14,429 nt of DNA, taken from positions 1 to 14,429 of the forward strand of contig JBOFIR010000196.1 of NCBI GenBank assembly GCA_051650265.1, written 5' to 3'. This DNA comes from JBOFEH01 sp051650265 (lineage in GTDB: Bacteria > Bacillota > Clostridia > Lachnospirales > Cellulosilyticaceae). The stretch's first letter is position 1. Each line of letters starts with the position of its first letter. Below the pieces are notes generated by a model. That model was not told the DNA's origin, made no database searches, and saw only the letters and a list, made by a program, of their open reading frames with translations. Below, one piece after another: positions 1 to 6,450 of the stretch. The position numbers were made by a program, and so were the translations under genes.

Positions 1-1296
1 GAAGGAAGAGACAGTCTCACGGGATTTATGAATAAAGATGAATTCTGTAAGTATAGCACCAAGCTTTTGAAAGAACATCTCGTTAATTCAAAGTATCGAT
101 TTGTATATGTTGTTGCAAAAATAGATGGATTTGAGCAGGTGAATAAAAGTTATGGGTATGAATTGGGGGATGAACTAATTATTTACGTATCGGGGATTCT
201 CCATAATACAGTTGAACCGGTACTTGATAAAACGATTGGACGTATACATAGGGATGAAGTGGTGATGTTGATCGGTCATGAAGAAAATCTTCAGGCTGTA
301 GTTGCCTATCTAGAGAGAATCAAAGAATATGTGGAGAGAGGCTTTAACCGCAATGGCAGTCTTATACCACTATCCATGAGTATGGGGGTTGTCAATTGTG
401 ATGATAATGAAACAAACATCAGGCGTATCCATCAGAAAGCGACGATTGCACTTGATATTGCTAGGGCACATAATCGTAATCAACTCCTATGGTATGAAGA
501 GGCCATGTATGATACGATGAGAGAAAAAGCAGAAATTTTAAGACTTCTTCAAAGTTATAATCTAAGACAATCTCTCTATGTAGTTTTTCAACCAATTTAT
601 GAGCTTAAGCATGATGCTATTAAAGGTGTTGAGTTATTACTACGTATGAGGGATTTGGCTGGTAATACGATTGGACCTAGTAAATTCATTCCCCTTGCGG
701 AAGAAAATTATCTGATGAATGAAATAGGTTATTTTTGTATAGAAGAGGCATGCAAATTGCTACGGTGCTTAAGGGATCAGAATATGAGATTAGGCTATGT
801 TTCTGTTAATCTTTCTGTACAACAATTGAGAGATATACATCTGGTAGAACATATTAAAAGATATGCATATCAGTATAGTATTGACCCTGAGCACTTACAT
901 TTCGAAATTGTAGAGTCCATGTTGATAGAGGATTATGATCGGACACAGATAATCCTGCAGAGCTTACGTCAGCTAGGTTGTAAGATTCTCCTAGATGATT
1001 TTGGGACAGGGTATTCATCGTTATCGTATTTGAGCCATGTTGCAATTGATGTGGTAAAACTTGATCGGAGCTTTTTAGGGGAACTTAAACAAAATAGTAA
1101 ATCAAGAATTGTATTTGCGTCTATCATAAGAATGATCAAGCAGTTAGACATGGGCTGCATTGTAGAGGGTGTTGAAACAGAAGAGGAGCGGTGTTATGTA
1201 GAGCTATACGGGGGAGAACTGATTCAAGGTTATCTTATGAGCAGGCCGCTAACAACAGAAAAAATAATACAAGTACTAAGCGCAAGAGGAGTATAG
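1..1296 (+). CDS. GGDEF/EAL protein, probable c-di-GMP phosphodiesterase (5' end outside window)
   Basis: The reading frame is open from base 1 and reads EGRDSLTGFM before the first ATG at 28. That is the D-x-LTG-x-x-N motif that opens a GGDEF domain, so the ATG is internal and the true start lies upstream. Counting from that Met, the GGDEF-like domain spans about 1-155. Its signature is HRDEV (74-78) instead of GGDEF, so cyclase activity is unlikely. The EAL domain spans about 175-420 and keeps the residues needed for metal binding and c-di-GMP hydrolysis: E202 (as ELL), N261 (VNLS), E293 (FEIVE), D323-D324 (DDFGTGYSSL), K344, E380 (EGVE) and Q400 (QGY). It therefore most likely linearises c-di-GMP, with the degenerate GGDEF perhaps sensing GTP. 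N-terminal sensor or membrane parts cannot be seen. The next gene follows after 5 bases. Confidence is high for family and moderate for activity. Confidence 0.93.
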   Translation, partial: EGRDSLTGFMNKDEFCKYSTKLLKEHLVNSKYRFVYVVAKIDGFEQVNKSYGYELGDELIIYVSGILHNTVEPVLDKTIGRIHRDEVVMLIGHEENLQAVVAYLERIKEYVERGFNRNGSLIPLSMSMGVVNCDDNETNIRRIHQKATIALDIARAHNRNQLLWYEEAMYDTMREKAEILRLLQSYNLRQSLYVVFQPIYELKHDAIKGVELLLRMRDLAGNTIGPSKFIPLAEENYLMNEIGYFCIEEACKLLRCLRDQNMRLGYVSVNLSVQQLRDIHLVEHIKRYAYQYSIDPEHLHFEIVESMLIEDYDRTQIILQSLRQLGCKILLDDFGTGYSSLSYLSHVAIDVVKLDRSFLGELKQNSKSRIVFASIIRMIKQLDMGCIVEGVETEEERCYVELYGGELIQGYLMSRPLTTEKIIQVLSARGV

Positions 1297-1301
1297 AAAA
1301 A

Positions 1302-1967
1302 ATGGATGGTATATTCTATTTTGAAATTATTGGGACGATTATTTTTGCATTACAGGGTAGCCTTGTAGCAGTTGAACGCAAACTAGATATATTAGGAATG
1401 ATTGTACTAGGTGTTACCACGGCGGTAGGTGGTGGGATGTTTCGGGATTTGATATTAGGTAAAACGCCACCAGCATTATTCATTAACCCAACGTATTGCC
1501 TTGTAGCAGTCATCACATGTGGTGTGTTTATCGTAGTCTACCGTTACTTTGTCAAATTAGTAGGGTCCAAATACTATGGTTATATTTTGAAGAGTATGAC
1601 TGTGCTAGATGCGATTGGATTAGGTATTTTTACCGTAGTGGGTGCCAATGTATCAATTGGAGCTGGATTTGGAGGAAATATTTTCTTGTGTAGCTTTGTA
1701 GGGGTGATGACTGGAGTAGGTGGTGGGGTTTTAAGAGATGTTCTTGCAAATCGTACACCCGTTATCTTAAAGAAAGAAATTTATGCAGTGGCCTCAATCC
1801 TTGGGGCTGTAATGTACTGTTATATGCTACAAGGTGGTATATCAAAGTTGGTATCACTCTACAGTAGTGCTGCTATGATTATTATCATTCGTCTCATTGC
1901 TGTGAGGCGCAATATCCATTTGCCAACATTAGCACTGAGACCAAAAGATCCAAGTCAGCATCTATGA
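1302..1967 (+). CDS. TRIC/YadS family membrane protein (UPF0126, cation channel or glycine transporter type)
   Basis: This is a 221-residue, very hydrophobic protein of the family related to eukaryotic trimeric intracellular cation channels. The Pfam domain has also been named a glycine transporter, so the substrate is unsettled. It shows the family's internal duplication: each half carries a GGG-x-x-RD signature, at 43-49 (VGGGMFRD) and 140-146 (VGGGVLRD), within about seven membrane segments and followed by T-P-x-x-[LI] (TPPALF, TPVILK). The start is ATG 1302, because AAGAGGAG (1284-1291) sits 10 bases upstream. An in-frame extension back to 1191 would run through the end of the c-di-GMP gene. 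The 5-base gap to that gene and the ribosome binding site inside its last codons indicate co-transcription and possibly translational coupling. The C-terminus is short, basic and cytosolic-looking. No terminator is visible directly after it. Confidence 0.92.
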   Translation: MDGIFYFEIIGTIIFALQGSLVAVERKLDILGMIVLGVTTAVGGGMFRDLILGKTPPALFINPTYCLVAVITCGVFIVVYRYFVKLVGSKYYGYILKSMTVLDAIGLGIFTVVGANVSIGAGFGGNIFLCSFVGVMTGVGGGVLRDVLANRTPVILKKEIYAVASILGAVMYCYMLQGGISKLVSLYSSAAMIIIIRLIAVRRNIHLPTLALRPKDPSQHL

Positions 1968-2027
1968 GTAAAGGGATGATTCATAGGATATACTAACATC
2001 ATATCTTTGATTGAAAGGAGTATTCTC

Positions 2028-2138
2028 ATGAGTTGTAAAAAAACTAAAGGATGTCATACAGCAAGTGATCCGAAAACAGGCAATACAAAAGGTCATATTT
2101 CATCAAAAGCTGGGATTAAACCACCTGATACAAAATAG
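2028..2138 (+). CDS. 36-residue Lys-rich small protein, unknown function
   Basis: This short reading frame starts at ATG 2028, 7 bases after a near-ideal ribosome binding site GAAAGGAG (2013-2020), and ends with TAG at 2136-2138. The product has 8 Lys and only 2 Asp, no aromatic residue and no hydrophobic stretch, so it is neither a membrane nor a secreted peptide. It begins MSCKKTKGCH: two cysteines six apart (C3, C9) followed by H10, with a second His at 23. The middle reads DPKTGNTKGH. The ribosome binding site, codon-like composition and the hairpin just downstream (2162-2209) suggest a real gene. I do not recognise the family. Metal or nucleic-acid binding would fit the Cys/His and positive charge but is a guess. 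It could be a fortuitous frame, though the ribosome binding site argues against that. Confidence 0.6.
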   Translation: MSCKKTKGCHTASDPKTGNTKGHISSKAGIKPPDTK

Positions 2139-2147
2139 TAGGTAAAT

Positions 2148-2168
2148 GATAAAGGATAAAGGATAAAG
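2148..2168 (+). repeat. Three tandem copies of GATAAAG
   Basis: Three exact head-to-tail copies of the 7-mer GATAAAG occupy 2148-2154, 2155-2161 and 2162-2168. The third copy is also the outer part of the left arm of the hairpin at 2162-2209, whose right arm ends in CTTTATC. Any of the three copies could in principle pair with that end. Replication slippage at the hairpin base is a plausible origin. Confidence 0.85.
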
Positions 2169-2209
2169 GAAGTTGTAGTATATGGGTATAAACTACAACT
2201 TCCTTTATC
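2162..2209 (+). terminator. 18-bp perfect hairpin, probable terminator
   Basis: The left arm (2162-2179) and right arm (2192-2209) are exact reverse complements over 18 bases, with a 12-base loop (2180-2191). It lies 23 bases after the small-peptide stop codon and 33 bases before the GTG start of the phosphatase gene. The right arm ends CCTTTATC with no true T-run, so termination efficiency is uncertain. It could instead be a leader structure of the downstream gene. It resembles the other hairpins of this window, whose A-rich and T-rich flanks are also part of the stem. Confidence 0.6.
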
Positions 2210-2242
2210 ATGAAGGCATTGAATAAATATGGAGGCAAATAC

Positions 2243-2893
2243 GTGATAAAATTAATTTTATTTGATTTAGACGGGACACTTATTAATAGTTTAGATGATC
2301 TTGCAATAGCGATGAACTATAGTTTAGAACAACTAGGTCTGCCAATACACCCTGTGTCAGCCTATCGCTACTTTGTAGGAAATGGTGTAGCAAAACTTGT
2401 CCAGAGAGCTTTGGGTGAATTTGCAGATTCCCAAGATGCGACTGCATATGCACGTCAATTATTTGATACGTATTATGAAGCACATCATAGCGTACATACT
2501 AAACCCTATGAAGGGATAGAATCTACTTTAACTGCACTGAAAACAAAAGGTATTACAACGGCAGTGGTTACCAATAAACCACATGATTATGCAGAAGCGT
2601 TAGTTAAAGTATTACTTGAAGGCTACATCGATTTGGTGATTGGACAGAGTGAGGAAATTCCGCCAAAACCTGATCCTAAAGGGGTGTTGCAAGCAATTGA
2701 AAAATTAGGATTTTCCGTAGAGGAATGTCTTTTTGTAGGAGATAGTAATATAGATATGAAAACTGCAACAGCGGCGGGCATAAAGGCTGTGGGTGTGACA
2801 TGGGGATTTAGAGACGTAGAGGAGCTACGCAGTAGTGGCGCCAATACCGTTATCCATCATCCACTAGAACTTTTGGCCTTACTTGACTTATGA
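2243..2893 (+). CDS. gph: HAD-family phosphatase, phosphoglycolate phosphatase-like
   Basis: This 216-residue HAD hydrolase has all four motifs: FDLDGTL with nucleophile D8 and acid/base D10, T110 in VVTNKP, K142 in PPKPDP, and VGDSNID with D167 and D171. The helical insert between motifs I and II (about 15-80) is the small C1 cap of the Gph/PpaX group, which dephosphorylates 2-phosphoglycolate or pyrophosphate. The exact substrate cannot be read from sequence. The start is GTG 2243, giving MIKLILFDLDGTL: GGAGG (2231-2235) is 7 bases upstream, and family members begin only a few residues before the motif. The in-frame ATG at 2210 lies at the edge of a strong hairpin with no ribosome binding site and is rejected. 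The gene is cytoplasmic. No terminator follows, but a promoter for the next gene lies in the gap. Confidence 0.9.
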   Translation: MIKLILFDLDGTLINSLDDLAIAMNYSLEQLGLPIHPVSAYRYFVGNGVAKLVQRALGEFADSQDATAYARQLFDTYYEAHHSVHTKPYEGIESTLTALKTKGITTAVVTNKPHDYAEALVKVLLEGYIDLVIGQSEEIPPKPDPKGVLQAIEKLGFSVEECLFVGDSNIDMKTATAAGIKAVGVTWGFRDVEELRSSGANTVIHHPLELLALLDL

Positions 2894-2906
2894 AAGTCGA
2901 ATTTAG

Positions 2907-2935
2907 TTTAAGAATAGGCTAAAAAGGTGTATAAT
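2907..2935 (+). promoter_or_regulatory. Putative sigma-A promoter for the 152-residue protein gene
   Basis: A consensus -10 TATAAT lies at 2930-2935, with a weak -35 (TTTAAG, 2907-2912) at 17-base spacing. Transcription would start near 2942, about 20 bases before the ATG at 2964. The perfect -10 and its position between two genes support it; the poor -35 limits confidence. Confidence 0.5.
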
Positions 2936-2963
2936 AAATAAAACTACACTTGGAGGAATGACT

Positions 2964-3422
2964 ATGAAAATCGAATGTACGAAGGAAGAATTTAAGGCAC
3001 TATTAGACTTAGTATATGCAGGGAATCTCCTCATCAATGGGATGAGAAGTAAAGAAGAGCGTATCGAGGCGCATGCAGAGATGGAACAAAAGATTTTTGC
3101 TATGGCAAACAGTTTTGGAATTGAAGATCTTGTAGCATACGATGAAGAATATGAAGAATATATGCCAACACATACTTATGAAAATGGGGAATTTACACAG
3201 TATATTGATGCGTATGAGGATCAAGTGTTTTGGGAAGAGTTGACACTACGTATGGCAAGAAGAGATGCGCTAAGTATTTTGACAGATGAAGACCCAGAGA
3301 TGGCGAAAAGTGAGCTGAATAAGTTGCAATTAAAACTAGAGGATGAGTATGAAACAGAATTTAGCGAAAATGGTCTTTATCATCTAAAAGTTGTTAAACC
3401 GGAGATTAAACCTATTGATTAG
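2964..3422 (+). CDS. Acidic protein of unknown function (152 residues)
   Basis: I do not recognise this gene. ATG 2964 is chosen over ATG 2958 because GGAGG (2952-2956) is 7 bases from the former and only 1 base from the latter. The product starts MKIECTKEEF, is soluble-looking, and is rich in Glu/Asp and Tyr, with an acidic cluster at about 60-66 (DEEYEEY). It has one Cys (C5), no signal peptide and no membrane segment. Predicted character is mostly alpha-helical: helices at about 6-50, 84-105 and 112-130, with a short basic tail. No catalytic motif is evident. It has its own -10 element upstream. The methyltransferase starts 67 bases downstream with no terminator between, so the two may be co-transcribed. 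A clostridial conserved hypothetical protein is the most likely identity. Confidence 0.8.
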   Translation: MKIECTKEEFKALLDLVYAGNLLINGMRSKEERIEAHAEMEQKIFAMANSFGIEDLVAYDEEYEEYMPTHTYENGEFTQYIDAYEDQVFWEELTLRMARRDALSILTDEDPEMAKSELNKLQLKLEDEYETEFSENGLYHLKVVKPEIKPID

Positions 3423-3489
3423 GGATTAAGAAGACCTGTTTTGGGAAAGTTACCTAATGATATGAGATGTCATAAATGAGGTGAAGCAT

Positions 3490-4209
3490 ATGAAATTCTA
3501 TGAGGAATTATCAAAACACTATCAAGATATTTTTCCGTTATCTGAGGAGCAAATTGTTTTTCTCAAAGAGACTTTTGGGGACGTACCAAAAGAGGTGCTA
3601 GATATTGCCTGTGGTACAGGTATCCAGGCAATTGCACTTGCAGAAAGTGGATATGGTGTGACTGCTGTTGACCAAACACCAGGAATGATTCAAATTGCAA
3701 CAGAAGATGCTGAAACGAGAGGTGTTTCTTTAGCCACATTGACCTGTAGTATGTTAGCGCTATCTGAACATATTACAGGCCAATTTGATGGTGTTTTCTG
3801 TATAGGTAATTCGCTAGTCCACCTAGGAAATTACGGTGAGGTGCAACAGTTTATGGCCTATTTACCAAAGCTTCTTAAGGCAAATGGTAAGGTAGTCCTA
3901 CAGATTATCAACTATCACAGAATCTTAAAAAAAGGCATTTCTCAATTGCCAGAGATTAAAAACCCACAAGCAGGATTAGCTTTCTTTAGGAACTATGAGG
4001 CGATAGAGGATAAACTTTTATTTCATACAAAATTAGATGTACAAGGAAATGTTTTGGAGAATACAGTACCACTGCTTCCTATTTCCTGGGAAAAAATGGT
4101 AGAAATGGCGCAGGGAAATGGGATGCAAGTGATTGCACAATATGGTAGTTTTGCAAAAGCACCATTCGAACCAGATGAGAGTATGCATTGGATTGGGGTA
4201 CTCCAATAG
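3490..4209 (+). CDS. Class I SAM-dependent methyltransferase
   Basis: This 239-residue protein has a Rossmann-type SAM-binding domain. Motif I is VLDIACGTG (36-44), followed by the acidic residue at the end of strand 2 (AVDQTPGM, D61). Later strands read FDGVFCIGNSLVHL and GKVVLQIINYHRIL, the latter being the usual post-motif III region. The C-terminal part (about 145-239) is a beta-rich extension seen in Methyltransf_25-type enzymes of unknown substrate. No substrate-defining motif (DNA, rRNA, protein or small molecule) is visible. The start is ATG 3490, with GAGGTG (3478-3483) 6 bases upstream; GTG 3481 lies inside that ribosome binding site. The stop codon lies inside the left arm of the shared terminator at 4205-4246. 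It is cytoplasmic and possibly co-transcribed with the preceding acidic protein. Confidence 0.88.
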   Translation: MKFYEELSKHYQDIFPLSEEQIVFLKETFGDVPKEVLDIACGTGIQAIALAESGYGVTAVDQTPGMIQIATEDAETRGVSLATLTCSMLALSEHITGQFDGVFCIGNSLVHLGNYGEVQQFMAYLPKLLKANGKVVLQIINYHRILKKGISQLPEIKNPQAGLAFFRNYEAIEDKLLFHTKLDVQGNVLENTVPLLPISWEKMVEMAQGNGMQVIAQYGSFAKAPFEPDESMHWIGVLQ

Positions 4210-4246
4210 AAAAGAGGTGAACCATGTGGTTCACCTCTTTTCTATT
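4205..4246. terminator. Bidirectional terminator, 19-bp perfect stem
   Basis: Bases 4205-4223 and 4228-4246 are exact reverse complements, with loop ATGT. AAAAGAGG on one side and CCTCTTTT on the other give a GC core and a T-rich 3' arm in both directions. It ends the plus-strand methyltransferase and the minus-strand cation transporter. The TAG stop codons of both genes (4207-4209 and 4242-4244) are part of the stem. Confidence 0.9.
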
Positions 4247-5426
4247 TATGATGAATAGTAGAAATATAGTTATGATCAATAGTAATGACGGTGTAGAGAT
4301 TGGGGTCTACCGTTTTAAGTGCCTGATCAATAGCATAAGCTACTTCCTTGTCTGACAGATTAAAATCATGGGGTACTGTGACGTCAAAAATAAGATTTGT
4401 ATGTGTCGCACCTTTTACAGCTCTAAAATCATGAATAGATAGGGTAGAAGCAACCTCTTTAACTTTTTCTAGAGTAAGAGAGCGAAGTAAATTAAGGATT
4501 TCATCATCTGTTACAATAGGATCCAGATGAATGACTAAGTGGATGCCTTGCTCTTCCAAAAAATCACGTTCAATCTGGTCTATAAGGTCGTGACTAAGCA
4601 TAATATCTTCAGCAGCATCTACTTCTACATGGACAGAAGCAAAACAGCGCTCAGGTCCGTAATTATGAATCATAAGATCGTGTAAACCAAGAACACCTTC
4701 ATAACCAGATATTTTGGTTTCCACTTCGGTCACTAGATCTTGAGTAGGTGCTTCACCTAATAGTGGGCTAATCGTCTCTTTGATCACTTTGATTCCTGAA
4801 TAGATGATAAAGAGTGCAACAAGTAGTCCCATATAGCCATCAAGCTTCCACCCTGTTAGGCGTTCTGTAATGAGTGCAACTAGAACAGCTGAGGTAGAGA
4901 TCACGTCACTTAGACTATCCATAGCGGTAGCTTTTAATGTTGTAGAATGAATTGCTTTACCAAGCTGTGAATTAAAGGCTGCCATCCATAACTTCATGAG
5001 TACTGAAAGGACTAGTACAATGGCAATAGCAAGACTAAATCCTGCAGACTCGGGATGGAGAATTTTGTTGATAGATGATTGTATCAACTGGATCCCAATG
5101 TTGAGGATTAAAAAGGCAACGATAAGTCCTGAGATATATTCTACACGAGCGTGACCAAAAGGATGATCTTCATCTGCTGGCTTGCTAGCAATCTTAAAGC
5201 CTATGAGAGTCATAATAGAAGAACCTGCATCAGATAGATTATTGATGGCATCGGCTGTAATAGAGATGACATTAAAAAGAAGCCCGATGGCAAGTTTTGC
5301 AACAAATAATAACAGGTTACAAATAATGCCGACACTTCCTGCAAGTTGACCATATTGGGTGCGAACATGGGGATTACGTATATCATGTGAATTTTTCACA
5401 AATAATTTTAAGAGTAGTTGTGTCAT
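4242..5426 (-). CDS. Cation diffusion facilitator with duplicated C-terminal domain
   Basis: This 394-residue inner-membrane CDF exporter has six membrane segments in about 30-215. The site-A residues are N62 and D66 in segment 2 (INNLSDAGSS) and D170 and D174 in segment 5 (AMDSLSD). The loop signature HPFGHARVEYISGL starts at 88. An N/D-D/D site rather than HD-HD resembles manganese-type CDF proteins and argues against a classical zinc exporter; the metal remains inference. The usual cytoplasmic ferredoxin-like domain (about 221-303, with GLHDLM and HVEVD) is followed by a second, similar unit (about 315-388, with SIHDFR and FDVTVP), so the protein is some 90 residues longer than the common 300. 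The start is ATG 5424-5426, with AAGGAAGAG about 5-14 bases upstream. It is monocistronic, divergent from the Cof phosphatase. Confidence 0.93.
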   Translation of the reverse strand: MTQLLLKLFVKNSHDIRNPHVRTQYGQLAGSVGIICNLLLFVAKLAIGLLFNVISITADAINNLSDAGSSIMTLIGFKIASKPADEDHPFGHARVEYISGLIVAFLILNIGIQLIQSSINKILHPESAGFSLAIAIVLVLSVLMKLWMAAFNSQLGKAIHSTTLKATAMDSLSDVISTSAVLVALITERLTGWKLDGYMGLLVALFIIYSGIKVIKETISPLLGEAPTQDLVTEVETKISGYEGVLGLHDLMIHNYGPERCFASVHVEVDAAEDIMLSHDLIDQIERDFLEEQGIHLVIHLDPIVTDDEILNLLRSLTLEKVKEVASTLSIHDFRAVKGATHTNLIFDVTVPHDFNLSDKEVAYAIDQALKTVDPNLYTVITIDHNYISTIHHK

Positions 5427-5459
5427 AAATTCTCTTCCTTATTAAAGTATTTTCTTTGT

Positions 5460-5488
5460 AGTCTATCATTTCCAATGTTTTTTTTCAA
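5460..5488 (-). promoter_or_regulatory. Putative sigma-A promoter of the cation transporter gene
   Basis: On the minus strand, TTGAAA (5483-5488) and TAGACT (5460-5465) are separated by 17 bases. Transcription would start near 5453, about 27 bases before the ATG. An 8-base A-tract lies at the start of the spacer. Both hexamers deviate moderately from consensus. Confidence 0.5.
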
Positions 5489-5527
5489 TAAAAAAACCAA
5501 ATTAGTATAGCCTAATAGGGCGTGAGT

Positions 5528-5536
5528 TGCTATAAT
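5528..5536 (+). promoter_or_regulatory. Extended -10 promoter of the Cof-type phosphatase gene
   Basis: The sequence TGCTATAAT (5528-5536) is a perfect extended -10 (TGnTATAAT). No good -35 is seen at the right distance, which is normal for extended -10 promoters. Transcription would start near 5543, about 30 bases before ATG 5574. Confidence 0.6.
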
Positions 5537-5573
5537 AAATACCTATTCTTTATGACAGAAAGTGGGATGCATC

Positions 5574-6401
5574 ATGACACAAAAAACTTTGTATATCACA
5601 GATTTAGATGGTACCTTATTAACTTCAGATAAATTAGTGACCCAATACACAAAAGAAACACTTAACACATTAATTAGTGAAGGCATACATTTTTCCGTAG
5701 CAACAGCACGTACACCTGCTACGGTTACTGAACTATTAAATGAGTTAAAGATTAAGGAACCTATTGTTGTAATGAATGGGACTGCTATTTATGATTTAAA
5801 AACTGCAACTTATGTAGATGTTGAATATATTGATGAAGCTATACGCGAGCAACTCATCGAAACAATCGCCGGGGTAGGTGGGGGCGGATTTGTATACTGT
5901 ATTGATGATCATCAAATCTGTGCATACCATAAGCAACTTACCAATCCATTTGAAATTGAATTTTATGAGGAACGTAAGAATAAGGCCCAGAAGCTCTTTA
6001 TAGAAGGGCCTGTTCCTAAAGAAGGAAGGGTAGCCTATATCACGATCATGGATGATAAAGAAAACATTCAAAAAATTGTAAATGCCATTTCACACTTTAA
6101 AGAAATTAGTATGGTATTTTATTCAGATGTTTATACGAAGGCATATTATCTTGAAATTTATAGCCATAATGTGTCTAAAGCAAATGCAATCAAAAAGCTT
6201 AAGCAACGCTATGGATTTGAACGTGTCATATGTTTTGGCGATAATCTTAATGACATGCATATGTTTGAGTGTGCAGATCAAGGGTATGCTGTAGCCAATG
6301 CTGTTTCAGAACTCAAAGAGATTGCTACAGCAGTTATTGGAGGACATAATGAAGATGGCGTTGCAAAATGCATGAAGCAGCTCATCTATGAGGCAAAATA
6401 A
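5574..6401 (+). CDS. Cof-type HAD-IIB family phosphatase
   Basis: This 275-residue cytoplasmic HAD hydrolase of the Cof/YidA group dephosphorylates sugar phosphates, nucleotides or cofactors such as FMN; the substrate cannot be deduced. Motif I is TDLDGTLL with D10 and D12, motif II is ATAR (43-46), motif III is K202 in SKANAIKKL, and motif IV is GDNLND (222-227, with D223 and D227). The family's C-terminal ending is present (YAVANAVSELKEIA, then GGHNEDGVA). The C2b alpha/beta cap occupies about 85-195 and contains an unusual VGGGG run (101-105). ATG 5574 is chosen with the weak AAGTGGGA upstream. An in-frame GTG at 5562 would add four residues but has no ribosome binding site of its own. The gene is monocistronic; its stop codon abuts the terminator stem. 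Confidence 0.9.
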   Translation: MTQKTLYITDLDGTLLTSDKLVTQYTKETLNTLISEGIHFSVATARTPATVTELLNELKIKEPIVVMNGTAIYDLKTATYVDVEYIDEAIREQLIETIAGVGGGGFVYCIDDHQICAYHKQLTNPFEIEFYEERKNKAQKLFIEGPVPKEGRVAYITIMDDKENIQKIVNAISHFKEISMVFYSDVYTKAYYLEIYSHNVSKANAIKKLKQRYGFERVICFGDNLNDMHMFECADQGYAVANAVSELKEIATAVIGGHNEDGVAKCMKQLIYEAK

Positions 6402-6450
6402 TAAATAAAAAGAAGTACTTCTTTGGGAGAAGTACTTCTTTTTATTTATT
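6400..6450. terminator. Bidirectional terminator, 23-bp perfect stem
   Basis: Bases 6400-6422 and 6428-6450 are exact reverse complements with loop TTGGG. The 12-base block AGAAGTACTTCT occurs in both arms and is itself palindromic. The A-rich left and T-rich right flanks make it symmetrical in both directions. It ends the Cof phosphatase (plus) and the DUF4130-type gene (minus); the stop codons of both overlap the stem. Confidence 0.9.

Noticed and set aside
1989..1994. TATACT as a -10 element for the 36-residue peptide gene
   Set aside because: No -35 or extended -10 accompanies it; read-through from the upstream TRIC gene is equally possible.
2210..2242. ATG 2210 as the start of the phosphatase gene
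   Set aside because: It lies at the edge of the 18-bp hairpin with no ribosome binding site; GTG 2243 has GGAGG at 7 bases and gives the normal family N-terminus.
5796..6071. Minus-strand open frame of 91 codons inside the Cof phosphatase gene
   Set aside because: Fully antisense to a gene with all HAD motifs; no ribosome binding site and hydrophobic low-complexity product typical of a shadow frame.
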